Shown: in pieces, positions 34,245-42,980 of the stretch | How the letters are laid out: every line of letters begins with the position of its first letter | Numbering within the stretch: the first letter of the stretch is position 1 | DNA from: Lampris incognitus | Taxonomy: Eukaryota > Chordata > Actinopteri > Lampriformes > Lampridae | Length of the DNA: 64,000 nucleotides | Assembly: GCF_029633865.1 (NCBI RefSeq) | Contig: NC_079213.1 | Location: 109,664,582-109,728,581 of the forward strand | Direction of reading: 5' to 3' | Notes under the pieces: model-generated | Seen by the model: only the letters and a program-made list of their open reading frames with translations | What the model was told of the DNA's origin: nothing | Databases searched by the model: none | Position numbers and translations under genes: made by a program

Positions 34245-34616
34245 AGAATATAATAGAATACTCTTTATTTATTAGTCATTTTGTACATACGTACATACAA
34301 ATTAAATTCACTCTGCAGTCAACCCATCCTAGCTGTGTAGCTAGCAGCAGTGGGCAGCCGCCGTGCGGCACCCAGGGTCCAACTCCAGTTCTTTCTTCCT
34401 CTTGCCTTGCTCAGGGACACAGACAGGAGTATTAACCCCAACATACATGTTTTGATGGTGGGAGGAAACCGCAGTGCCCGGTAGAAACCCACGCAGATAT
34501 GGGGAGAACATGCAAACTCCACACAGAAAGGAGCTGGGGCGGCCTGGGGTTCAAACCCAGGACCTTCTTGCTGTGAGGTAACCGCGCTAACCACTGGGCC
34601 ACCATGCCACCCGTAT
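34245..34616 (-). mobile_element. tRNA-derived SINE, second family (TCTTTATT tail)
   Basis: The head at the right edge reads GGTGGCATGGTGGCCCAGTG then GGGTTTGAACCCC on the minus strand, a tRNA A/B-box pair. The left edge is the tail AATAGAATACTCTTTATTTA. Same tail family as 62585..62775 and 45031..45082. The central GGTTTCCTCCCACCATCAAA region is shared with the CCATCC family. Confidence 0.82.
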
Positions 34617-34789
34617 ATACTTCATGGTATCATCCAAACCCAAGTATTTGATTGTACTCATATGGCCATGAACGAATACCTTGAATTGTGTGGATTACCA
34701 TGGCAAACATGTCTGTCAATGAAATGTCCAGAGACAATGCTATGAAGACAGCGCCAGGCAAACTGCTATCATATTCATTTCAATCCAAT

Positions 34790-34880
34790 TCCATTTTATT
34801 TCTGTAGCGCTTTAACAAAGCGTTTCTCACTTCACAGACATACACGCACTTTAGAGAAAAACAACTTAAGGCATCTTTAA
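34790..34880 (-). repeat. LINE 3' UTR fragment
   Basis: CCATTTTATTTCTGTAGCGC and following bases resemble the family at 17166..17480. Short and isolated. Confidence 0.5.
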
Positions 34881-36030
34881 GTTTGAGGCATCAACACACT
34901 AGCCCCGTTACAATAGCAAGGCTATTGTAACGGGGGCAGTCCTATGGTGTTCTATCCTGGTCAGCCTGCTGCACGCCCGTCACTCTCATCATTAGCTCTG
35001 CGTTGTGTTCTATTTTCGGTGGGGTCCCAGATGTTGTGGGGGGCCCTCAGTCTCTCATCCTCATCATCATGATCAAGGAAGGAGGGGGGACACACAGGAC
35101 TCTATTTGGCCCACCTTGCCATTTATTTTGGTTTCCAACCCTTCGACAAACGTCCAGTCCTCCAGCTGGAGCGGTGTTTCTTACGGACGTGGGGGTCGAA
35201 GTTCAACCACTGCCCGGACTCCACTCGTGTGCGTTAGAAGGAGAAACCGTCCACGGGACTCCGATGTAAGAAAGGATAAACAAGTATTTTATCCCACAGC
35301 TTGCAGTATCTTCTTACAGGGATACTCAAGGTTACGTTCTCCTCAACCAGCAGAACTGTGCTACCGTAAGAAACACGCGTGGCTCGGCTCGATCGCTGCT
35401 TGAGACTCCTCCCACAAAACCAAAAATGGCCTCTCCCGCGTTCCCTCTTCCGTGTACCCACAAGACCTCTCTCTTAAAGCGACAGTACACGTATATGACG
35501 GTCGTTGTAAAACATACATAAAAGTAAATAATGACATAAAATAAAATGTAGTAAACACAAATAACAGCACACAGACAGGATTTGGTGATATTTCATACTC
35601 AAACAAAATAAAATAAAAACATTAATTTTAACCTGGTTACTCTATGATGACAAGGTCTACTCAAGTATTCCAGCCTGCAAACCCTATTTGTGGCCCTACA
35701 ACACCACCCCCACCAACCCACACATTTCATATTTCAAATGACTGCGCATCCTCCTCAGGGTTTCACAGCTGAAATCAGCTTCATAAAAAAAATAATTGGT
35801 TCTTCTACATCAACAACAGCATGACTTAGAATTTTGCAAGAATAACTACAGTTGTTGGTGAAAGCAGCCGAGAATGACTCCTTCGGGAACAACACACTGA
35901 TATTTGAACAAAACCTACATCGAGTTCGCTTTGTGTAAAATGACTCGTTTCGCATAAACACCGAGTGCTCTTACAAGGTCATTTTGTGTTGCACCGGAAA
36001 GGTGAGACACTTGGGGTCTTGGCTTCTTTT
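34881..36030. other. Possible solo LTR; otherwise unique
   Basis: At 34911..34940 CCCGTTACAATAGC is inverted as GCTATTGTAACGGG. From TGTAACGGGG (34927) to GTGGCCCTACA (about 35701) the block starts TG, ends CA and has AATAAA-like signals near 35605, as an LTR would, but no primer site or target duplication was found. A weak call. Confidence 0.3.
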
Positions 36031-36039
36031 TTGCTTCTT

Positions 36040-36600
36040 TTACAATTTCATTTAGCAGACGCTTTTATCCAGAGGGATGTACGTCTGAGAGTTAACACAA
36101 CACAAGCAAGAATCTAGGCAGGAGACAGCAACTCAAGTAAAAACTAGATTCAAGTCCAATAGGACATCGGTGTCAACAGGCAGTGCACAAAGGCAAAGGT
36201 GCATAGAAGTGATTTTTTTATGCATTTGTTTATTTTTAATACCATCAGGTGTGGAGGTGTTTGAGAAAGAGCTGGGTCTTTAGCTGTTTGTTAAAGATGG
36301 AAAAGAGCTCGGCAGATCGAATGGAGTTTGGTAACTCGTTCCACCACCGGGGAACCACAGAAGACAAGAGTCTGGCTAGTGACTTAGGGCCCCGTTGTGG
36401 CGGAAGGGCCGGGGGCCTTTCACTGGCAGAGCGTCGTGAGCGGGGCTGAGTGTAGACCAGAATGGGGGAGTTCAGGTAGGAGGGAGCCGTTTTAGTTGCT
36501 GTTTTGCAAGCGAGCATTAAGGTTTTGAATTGGATACGGGCAGCTCCTGGGAACCAGTGGGGGGATAGGAACATCACAGCATGCAACACTCTAGTTAATG
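36040..36600 (-). pseudogene. LINE 3' end, 5'-truncated
   Basis: The minus-strand frame 36245..36589 reads AARIQFKTLMLACKTATKT, APSYLNSPILVY, SVVPRWWNELPNSIRSAE and NKQLKTQLFLKHL, the conserved C-terminus of a fish L2-like LINE ORF2. The 3' UTR to about 36040 contains AGACGCTTTTATCCAGAGGG. The upstream RT is missing. Confidence 0.8.
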
Positions 36601-36879
36601 GTCGCCCCTGTTTGCATATGAAACTGGTCGTTGGTTCCGGACGTTATGCCACTGTATTGTACTGTATAGTTTATAAGGGTGGGGATACCTGCAGTCAGTG
36701 TAGACTGGAGGTCACTTAGATGATGATGAAACGTTTCTGTCCATAAACGTTGTGTCCAGATGAACTGATTCAGCCTTCTTTGAAGCTAACATGAGGGAAG
36801 CTAACATGAGAGAAGCTAACGTTAGCTTCTTTCATATCGAAACCACAATATTGCCTTTTTGTGCTGTCATGGTGCAAGC

Positions 36880-37485
36880 CAGTGTTTCTCAACCGGGGGT
36901 CCGCGGACCCCTAGTGGTCCGTGGTGTAATTGCAAGGGGTCCGTGAAAATAAAATATCTTTTAAAAAAAGATCCTATGACATTTATAGAAATAGGATTAT
37001 TTTACTCAAATATGACTGAGACCTTTATCTACCTAAACTATAAAGGGTAACAGGACTTTTTTCTCTAATTACATCTGTTTCACAAGTGTAATTTATTGTA
37101 TTTTAATAAGAGATCTCGCTCCCGTTTGCATTGTTAAAAGTTACTGCATAAGAATTCTGTTGTTACATATATCTGAAAGTTACTGAATACATATTCTGTT
37201 TTGTTACATATATCTGAAAGTTACTGAATACATATTCTGTGTTGTTACATATATCTGAAAGTTACTGCATAAGAATTCTGTTTTGTTAACTATATCTAAG
37301 TTACAACTGAAAGCTCTTATTTTTGCCCCAAAGAGTGAATAAATGCTATAATGCAATTTAAAATGCAGTTTCTACTGTTTCTATCAAATTGCAACCCCCC
37401 TCCCCCAAGATCAGGTGGCGGGGTCCTCAGGGTATATCAGAAATACGCAGGGGGTCCAGGACCCCAAAAAGGTTGAGAACCACTG
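36880..37485. mobile_element. Non-autonomous hAT element with 8-bp duplication
   Basis: Ends CAGTGTTTCTCAACC and GGTTGAGAACCACTG are inverted. Flanks are GTGCAAGC (36872..36879) and GTGTAAGC (37486..37493). The interior includes GGGGTCCG repeats and 3-4 copies of a ~47-bp unit with GTTACATATATCTGAAAGTT (37141..37315). The insertion sits at the first bases of the solo LTR at 37487. Confidence 0.9.
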
Positions 37486-37486
37486 G

Positions 37487-37633
37487 TGTAAGCTACTAAA
37501 AAAAAGACTCACTGGCCAAAGGGCCAGGAGATCGGCCTCTTTGGTCGTGCGGTTAGCGATGTCGCCTCCCGGTGCAGTACAACACTGGTTCGAATCCCGC
37601 AGCGGGCGGAAATATGCTCGTTGCTCGGTTACA
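37487..37633 (+). mobile_element. Solo LTR, family 1, with tRNA-like core
   Basis: TGTAAGCTACTAA to GCTCGGTTACA, 147 bp, TG...CA ends. The core has TTGGTCGTGCGGTTAGCG (A-box-like) and a perfect B box GGTTCGAATCC 40-45 bp downstream. It aligns end to end with the reverse complement of 38024..38158. No LTR target duplication was recognised. Confidence 0.72.
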
Positions 37634-38023
37634 GTAGCGCAATATTGCACGACGTGATTGCAGACACGGTAAACTGCGCATTGTTTGGAAGTACACGTCG
37701 TACATGTTTATTCACACTGGTTATGCCATTCATTGTTAATCATTTCCACCACTTCAAAAGGCTCACCCAGAGCCCTCACGCAATGTCCCCCATGTTTGGA
37801 TGCTACATGACAGGGGGCATAGGGCATCGCTTTACGTCACTTTTTCTTTTTTTTATGGCTCTGGGCCGCCCCATCTCTCTGTGTCCCACGGAGACGTGCT
37901 TGTCAGAGAGTAATAAATATGGCGCTTTTATTTGGTCTAACTTCAGCAATTATGGGCTACCTGTATTTATGCAGCCACAACAGCAAAGAATAAATAATAA
38001 AATCTAAAAAAAAAAATTATATA
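37634..38023 (+). other. Unique sequence ending in AATAAA and an A tract
   Basis: Ends with AATAAATAATAAAATC followed by about ten A residues (38007..38016), the look of a polyadenylated transcript copied into the genome. No reading frame with a known domain was found. A retrocopy is only one option. Confidence 0.3.
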
Positions 38024-38158
38024 TGTAACCGGTTATTTTCTCGCCCGGTGCGGGATCCGACACGGGGTGTACTGCACCACAAGGCGACATCACTAACCGC
38101 TCGGCTAAAGAGTCAGATCCGTTAGCCAGGGGCTAACGTGTCTTATTAGTAGTTTACA
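38024..38158 (-). mobile_element. Solo LTR, family 1
   Basis: On the minus strand it runs TGTAAACTACTAATAAG to ACCGGTTACA, 135 bp, with CTTTAGCCGAGCGGTTAG (A box) and GTGTCGGATCCCGC (degraded B box). Flanked by TATATA on both sides, so the insertion was into a TA tract. Confidence 0.75.
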
Positions 38159-38167
38159 TATATATAT

Positions 38168-38317
38168 TGTAACGTGCATGGCTAAGTAGACACGTTGGTC
38201 CTTGACTAACGGTTTAGGCCCTTTAGTCGACTGGTTAACGTTGTCGCTTGCGGAGTGGGAGACACGGGTTCTCGTTCTGGCTGTGGCGGTTCCGGGCTGC
38301 CCCTTAATTCGCTACTA
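38168..38317 (+). mobile_element. Solo LTR, family 2
   Basis: TGTAACGTGCATGGCTAAG to AATTCGCTACTA, about 150 bp. Diverged tRNA-like core (TTTAGTCGACTGGTTAACG; GGGTTCTCGTTC). TATAT on both sides is compatible with a 5-bp target duplication. It lies ten bases from the family 1 solo LTR in opposite orientation. Confidence 0.72.
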
Positions 38318-38326
38318 TATATAAAC

Positions 38327-39523
38327 TAGCGGCGAACCGTCAGGGCACTTTCATAAATATAATACAATCTGTTAATATCGCATTACATGTCGATTTCCAC
38401 TACACATTGGAATTAGGAAGGCTCGGCTTGCAATCTCTCGGCCAAAAAAAATCACCCAATCAGCTTTTCCCCTCCGTTGTAACCGTGCGAGAAGACTCCT
38501 CCTGCCAGCCAAATACGTTAGGCGTTAATACCGGATTGATAGATGACTCAACCAATCAGAGTTTGATGTGTAGCGGATGGGCGTATTCTTTTATACTTGC
38601 CCTGCGTCATAGGGCTTCCGCCGCATACAGCCTACGTCAGTGATTGTTCGGCCAATCAGCAGCAGCGCCGAGGTCTGTGGTCGAAACCTTTGTGGTTGCG
38701 TTCTGCAGCGCATCGCGGTTGTTGGTGGCTAACGTTAGCTAGCGTTTGTGTTTTCCATGTAGTTAGCTAAGCTAGCTAGCTAGCCGTGAAGGAGAACCAT
38801 GTCTCAAGGAGAACTCGTGGCTGATGTGGTGGCGGATGTATTAGTCACACCCTTTTCAGGACGATCGTTTGGGGAACAGCGAAGGCTTGTGGAGACGGGC
38901 CGACCAACCCCGCAGTGAGCGGCTCTGACCCGACCGGGGAAGGCGGGTGTGCGGCATTTCACTTGCGTAGCCGTGACAGTCCCGGTTTCCACGGCATCTG
39001 CTGAAAGGACATTTTCAGCACTTTAAAAGAATAAAACCGTATTCCGGGAAAACAACGGGACAGACGCGACTCACGGCATTGGCCGCCATTGCCACTGAAA
39101 AGGACATTCTGGTGGATTTAAAAGCCAAAGCGGTGCTCTATGACCGTGTGATCGACCGTTTCATCCAGAAAGAGAGGAGAATGGATTCTGTCTTCAAATA
39201 CACAACTCTGGTGAGTCACATGTATTGTTTTTTTTTTGTACAGTTAGTTGATTTACTTAATGTTTGATTGTTTTTATGCCCAGCGGCCCGGCCGGGACAT
39301 GCCCGGCGGGATGACTTCCGGTAAGGCTGTGCGTTACACCATGTCGCCACACGATGTCGCTGTTGTGAAAGTGAAACGTGTCCAATAACTTGATGATTGT
39401 GATGATTACCACTTTTGCGACTAAAACATTGTAGCGTGGCCATATGACGGCTGTCTTCGGGTAATTATGAGGTGGTGACGTCTTACCGAAGGCCAGGGTC
39501 AGAAATGCACGGTCCGCTACTGA
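38327..39523 (+). pseudogene. Internally deleted hAT transposase gene (ZMYM/hAT type)
   Basis: An ATG frame at 38799..38918 encodes 39 residues with VADVVADVLVTPFSGRSF, the N-terminal pattern of fish hAT transposases annotated as zinc-finger MYM-type-like. Only about 65 bp later the hAT C-terminal dimerisation domain appears: STASAERTFSAL (38990..39030) and, after a stop and a frameshift, AIATEKDILVDLK and RFIQKERRMDSVFK (39080..39200). The whole catalytic core is therefore missing. GTGAGT follows at 39211 and may be an old splice donor. Inverted ends AGCGG..ACCGT near 38331 and ACGGTCCGCT near 39511 may be the terminal repeats. Confidence 0.6.
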
Positions 39524-39575
39524 TATATATCTATATATATATAGATATATATGTGTGTGTGTGTATATGTATATT
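39524..39575. repeat. (TA)n/(TG)n microsatellite
   Basis: ATATATATCTATATATATAT followed by GTGTGTGTGTGTATATG. Confidence 0.9.
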
Positions 39576-39647
39576 TGATTGGACAATAGGTATTTCATGA
39601 GTGCTGATACTCATTCAGTATAACAGCACTGGGACTTTTAACCATAT

Positions 39648-40071
39648 TGTAACGTGCATGGATAAGAAGACACGCTGGCCGCTGGCTGGCGGGTCTGACT
39701 CTTTAGTCGAGCGGTTAGCGACGCCTCCTGCGGTTCGGGCGACACGCGTTCGCGTCCCGGCCGCGGCAGTTCCTGTGGTTGCGTTGTCCCCCGAATTCGC
39801 TACATTGGTGTCAGAAGTGGGATGGAGCGACCGTAAAGCCATCGGAAGCGCATGCGCCCTGAGGCGTGAAGGAGCTGATATGCTTAAGCGCGGGGACGCG
39901 CTTCCCGAAGGAGGGGGGTAGTGTAACGTGCATGGATAAGAAGACACGCTGGCTCGCGGGCCTGACCCTTTAGTCTAGCCGTTAGCGACGCCTCCTGCGG
40001 TGCGGGCGATACGGGTTCGCGTCCCGGCCGCGGCAGTTCCTGTGGTTGCGTTGTCCCCCGAATTCGCTACA
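39648..40071 (+). mobile_element. Complete miniature LTR retrotransposon (TRIM-like), LTR family 2
   Basis: Left LTR 39648..39804 (157 bp) and right LTR 39922..40071 (150 bp) both run TGTAACGTGCATGG to GAATTCGCTACA. The 117-bp interior starts with primer site TGGTGTCAGAAGTGGGAT (39806..39823), which fits a leucine tRNA 3' end, and ends with the purine tract GAAGGAGGGGGGTAG (39907..39921). It has no gag or pol. Each LTR holds an exact A box (TAGTCGAGCGG in the left copy) and a one-mismatch B box (GGTTCGCGTCC in the right copy), about 45 bp apart. The 5-bp flanks do not match, so it may be a remnant of an array as at 26811..27764. Confidence 0.9.
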
Positions 40072-40174
40072 ATGTGTATCACTCCGCCGCACAGGTGTTC
40101 TGTTAATAACCGTTAATTAGCCTACATTAATGGTCGTTATCAATATCAGATTGTAACAAGCTTGCACGGCAAAG

Positions 40175-40444
40175 ATGGATATATTTCCACACATAACATC
40201 CGAGTTAAATTGCGAATGGTCGTCAGAAGAGGACGGGGGGAAGGGAAGCTTAGATAGGCCCACTTCAGTGCACACCTCCCGGTGTGCTGGTATGACACCA
40301 GCCGGCCTAGACAAACGAGAGAAGAGCAAAAATGAAGCTAACGCCTTAAGGCAACCAACCTGGGCTTGGAACTGCTTCCAGACATGGCTGCGTCTCAAAA
40401 ATACAAATATCGACATTCAGTCTGTGGTGCTCTGTTTATATTGA
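40175..40444 (+). pseudogene. Crypton/KIAA1958-like gene, 5' coding piece
   Basis: The open frame begins MDIFPHITSELN and contains KSKNEANALRQPTW and WNCFQTWLRLKNTNIDIQSV, resembling the N-terminal SAM-like region of Crypton-derived tyrosine-recombinase-type genes (KIAA1958/DUF3504 relatives) in fish. It stops at 40442..40444. A matching downstream piece is at 41408..41557; an LTR fragment and a hAT MITE lie between them. Family call from memory of the motif; moderate. Confidence 0.45.
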
Positions 40445-40569
40445 TACTGTAGCATATCAGGATTTGGTAACCTAGCAACGAATGGAGGTGGGCTTTTGGG
40501 GGGTTTGGTCTGCGCGGCGAGCACCTAGTGTGAGTCGTGGGTGTAACAAAACAAAACAAAAAGGGCAAT

Positions 40570-40689
40570 AAAGCTCATCGATTGACCGGACATCGTGTCT
40601 GCTGGCCTCGTTATGGATCGAAACGCTTCAGAATACGGGTTCGCGTCCCGGCTGCGGCAGTTCCTTGTTCGTCCCCCGAATTCGCTACA
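40570..40689 (+). mobile_element. LTR fragment, family 2, 5' part lost
   Basis: Contains ACGGGTTCGCGTCCCGGC and ends CCCCCGAATTCGCTACA like the LTRs at 39648..40071. The A-box half is eroded. The hAT MITE that follows used its last bases (CA) as part of the target. Confidence 0.75.
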
Positions 40690-40695
40690 ATATTC

Positions 40696-41227
40696 GGTAA
40701 CACTTTAGTATGGGGAACGTAGTCACCATTAATTAGGTGCTTATTAGCATGCAAATTAGCAACATATTGGCTCTTAATTGGTCATTATTACGTACTCATT
40801 AATGCCTTATTCTGCGTGGCCTTATTATACAACCAGTAAGCCATTAACTATGAGTTTTCCCTCTATAACCTCAGAATTATTGCTTATTAGTAGTACCATC
40901 TCAATATGCTTTGCTTAGTATGGACTTTATAAGGTGGTAGTACCACAAGAAGAGTTATTCTCCCTTACTAACACTTAACGAATATGGTCTGTTCTTACAT
41001 AACAAAACACAAAACTACAAGTGTTCATAGTGTTAAATTACTCTAAATTAAGTTTTTGTTACTTAGAATATGTTCCCCATACTAAAGTGACATCTTGATC
41101 ATTACTAATTCACTAGTAATTAAGTTTTTTTACTTAGAATATGTTCCCCATACTAAAGTGACATCTTCATCATTACTAATTCACTAGTAATTACGTTTTT
41201 TTATGTTCCCCATACTAAAGTGTTACC
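40696..41227. mobile_element. hAT-type MITE with perfect 8-bp duplication, copy A
   Basis: Ends GGTAACACTTTAGTATGGGG and CCCCATACTAAAGTGTTACC. Flanks CAATATTC at 40688..40695 and 41228..41235. The right end carries about two extra tandem copies of a ~72-bp sub-terminal unit (TTCCCCATACTAAAGTGACA ... ACTAATTCACTAGTAATTA). The same family is at 57896..58356 in the opposite orientation. Confidence 0.95.
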
Positions 41228-41407
41228 CAATATTCGTGTTACCTTCTTGCACCACTAGGTGGTGCTATGCTAATACGCTGTTTCCTGTTTTGACGTGAAG
41301 AGAATGTAGTGATGGCTGCCTACATGAGCCTTGAGTTAAGTAAACATCCGTTCTAATGCGACCTGCCTCCTCGTGATTGTGCACCATCCAACACTACACC
41401 GCCCATT

Positions 41408-41557
41408 GAGAAGGCCGAGCTGAATACAGCCTTGAGGCAGTTTTATGGATCCATCCGGACCACTAAAGGGGAGCGCTATGGCATTTGTGTTCCGGTTGCC
41501 TGGCAACGGTCCAAGTTCAAGAGCGCAGTTGAACTATTTGTTGGCGGAGCTAAATAA
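41408..41557 (+). pseudogene. Crypton/KIAA1958-like gene, second coding piece
   Basis: The frame reads EKAELNTALRQFYGSIRTTK then GERYG, typical of the region after the SAM-like domain in Crypton-derived genes, and then diverges to a TAA at 41555..41557. It continues logically from the IDIQSV end of the piece at 40175..40444. The catalytic recombinase domain is absent. Confidence 0.45.
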
Positions 41558-41984
41558 ATGATTAAATAAACAAACAACCGTGATCTGTTGTCGCTGTTGC
41601 TGTTAACTAATACGTTTCGATTGCAGAACTGTTGTATAAAAGCAATATCACACTCGAGGTCGTGCTGTTGCGGCCTTGGGCCGAATCACAGCCGTGCTGC
41701 TATTCAGTATAACAGCGCTCCCTCTCGTGTGGTATTATTAAATATTTTTTCCTCCCCCTCCAGACTGGCGGCTCAGCCAGAGAGGGCAAATGGACCGGTG
41801 CTCGGCTCGGGCAACGTTAGCCCAGCATTGTGCACGTGACGCGTCCTTGCCAATATCCATGTGCACACTATAGTGAAATTATTGGCATAAACTGGAAACT
41901 TCTAATAATCAGATTTCTCATTTGCATGTTAACTTACTGACTGTTAAGTTTGTCAGGGCAGGTTAAGTTGCATAGCGGGTGAGA
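41558..41984. other. Unique spacer, no gene seen
   Basis: AT-rich to mixed sequence with no recognised feature. Confidence 0.35.
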
Positions 41985-42275
41985 ATGCAAAATAATCTTG
42001 GCATTACTGGACACATTTAAAAACAGGTTAAAAACCTTACTTAACACAGCCTACGGCTAAGTTTTTGGTGTGTGTGTGTGTGTTTCTTTGGTATATTTTG
42101 ATATTTGTATTTTCAGCACTAACACCTGCTGATACGCATATTCATTTTCTGTATTTTGCACTTTTATGATTGAGTTGCAATTGAATTGTCGTTTTATGTA
42201 AAGCACATTGTGTTGCCCTGTGTATGAAATGTATATATATATATATGAGGTTAATAATATATATATTGTGGGAGT
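41985..42275 (+). pseudogene. LINE 3' end with 3' UTR
   Basis: GGACACATTTAAAAACAGGT codes the typical LDTFKNRLKT C-terminus; the UTR contains GTAAAGCACATTGTGTTGCC and ends in a (TA) tract. A heavily truncated L2/Rex-type copy. Confidence 0.65.
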
Positions 42276-42606
42276 GCAGGAATGAGGAGACGGAGGGATC
42301 GAGTCGAGTTAATTCCGTTTACTCGCCACACAAAACGACACCGATACAGCACAATCTCTCGTGGCAACCAGCTAACAGCTAGGCAGTAGAAAACAGGGCT
42401 CCACCTCCTGGGAAACTCTAAGCAGTGCCTACATCAGCACTCTGAACGTCTTCCATAAAGGAGCAGCAGCCCCTGGTGAATCTACCCTCACTTGTGTATC
42501 ACATATACATTAGCAGCTGATGAGTGCGTGACTCACGAAACAGGCCCGTACTGCTATGTATTACAACTTTTTTCCTGCATCTGTATTGATATATATATAT
42601 ATATAT
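42276..42606. other. Unclassified sequence
   Basis: Starts GTGGGAGTGCAGGAATGAGG and has no recognised coding or repeat pattern; a (TA) tract ends it at 42587..42606. Confidence 0.3.
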
Positions 42607-42980
42607 CCATCGATCCATTGTCTTAACCGCTTGTCCTGCTCTCAGGGTCGCGGGGGTGCTGGAGCCTATTCCAGCAGTCATTGAGTGGCAGGCGGGGAGA
42701 CACCCTGGACAGGCCGCCATGCCACCACAGAGTCGACACACACACACACCATTCATTCCTAGGGACAATTTAGTACCGCCAATTCACCTGACTTACATGT
42801 CTTTGGACTGTGGGAGGAAACCGGAGCCCCTGGAGGAAACCCACACAGACACGGGGAGGGCATGCAAACTCCACACAGAGGATGACCCGGGATGACCCCC
42901 AAGGTTGGACTACCCCGGGGCTCGAACCCAGGACCTTCTTGCTGTGAGGCGACCGCGCTAACCACTGCACCACCGTGCTA
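42607..42980 (-). mobile_element. tRNA-derived SINE, CCATCC-tailed family, full copy
   Basis: On the minus strand the head reads TAGCACGGTGGTGCAGTGGT then GTTCGAGCCCC (B box), the body includes TTTGCATGCCCTCCCC, and the tail is (GGAT)n at 42607. Flanking TATATATAT on both sides suggests insertion into a TA microsatellite. Fragments of the family: 11208, 16085, 32065, 59877. Confidence 0.88.

Noticed and set aside
34927..35701. Complete LTR retrotransposon
   Set aside because: Only one LTR-like block; no primer site, second LTR or target duplication, so kept only as a weak solo-LTR candidate.
37520..37610. Possible tRNA gene with perfect B box
   Set aside because: Lies inside an LTR with TG...CA ends that aligns with other solo LTRs; no clear anticodon or acceptor stem.
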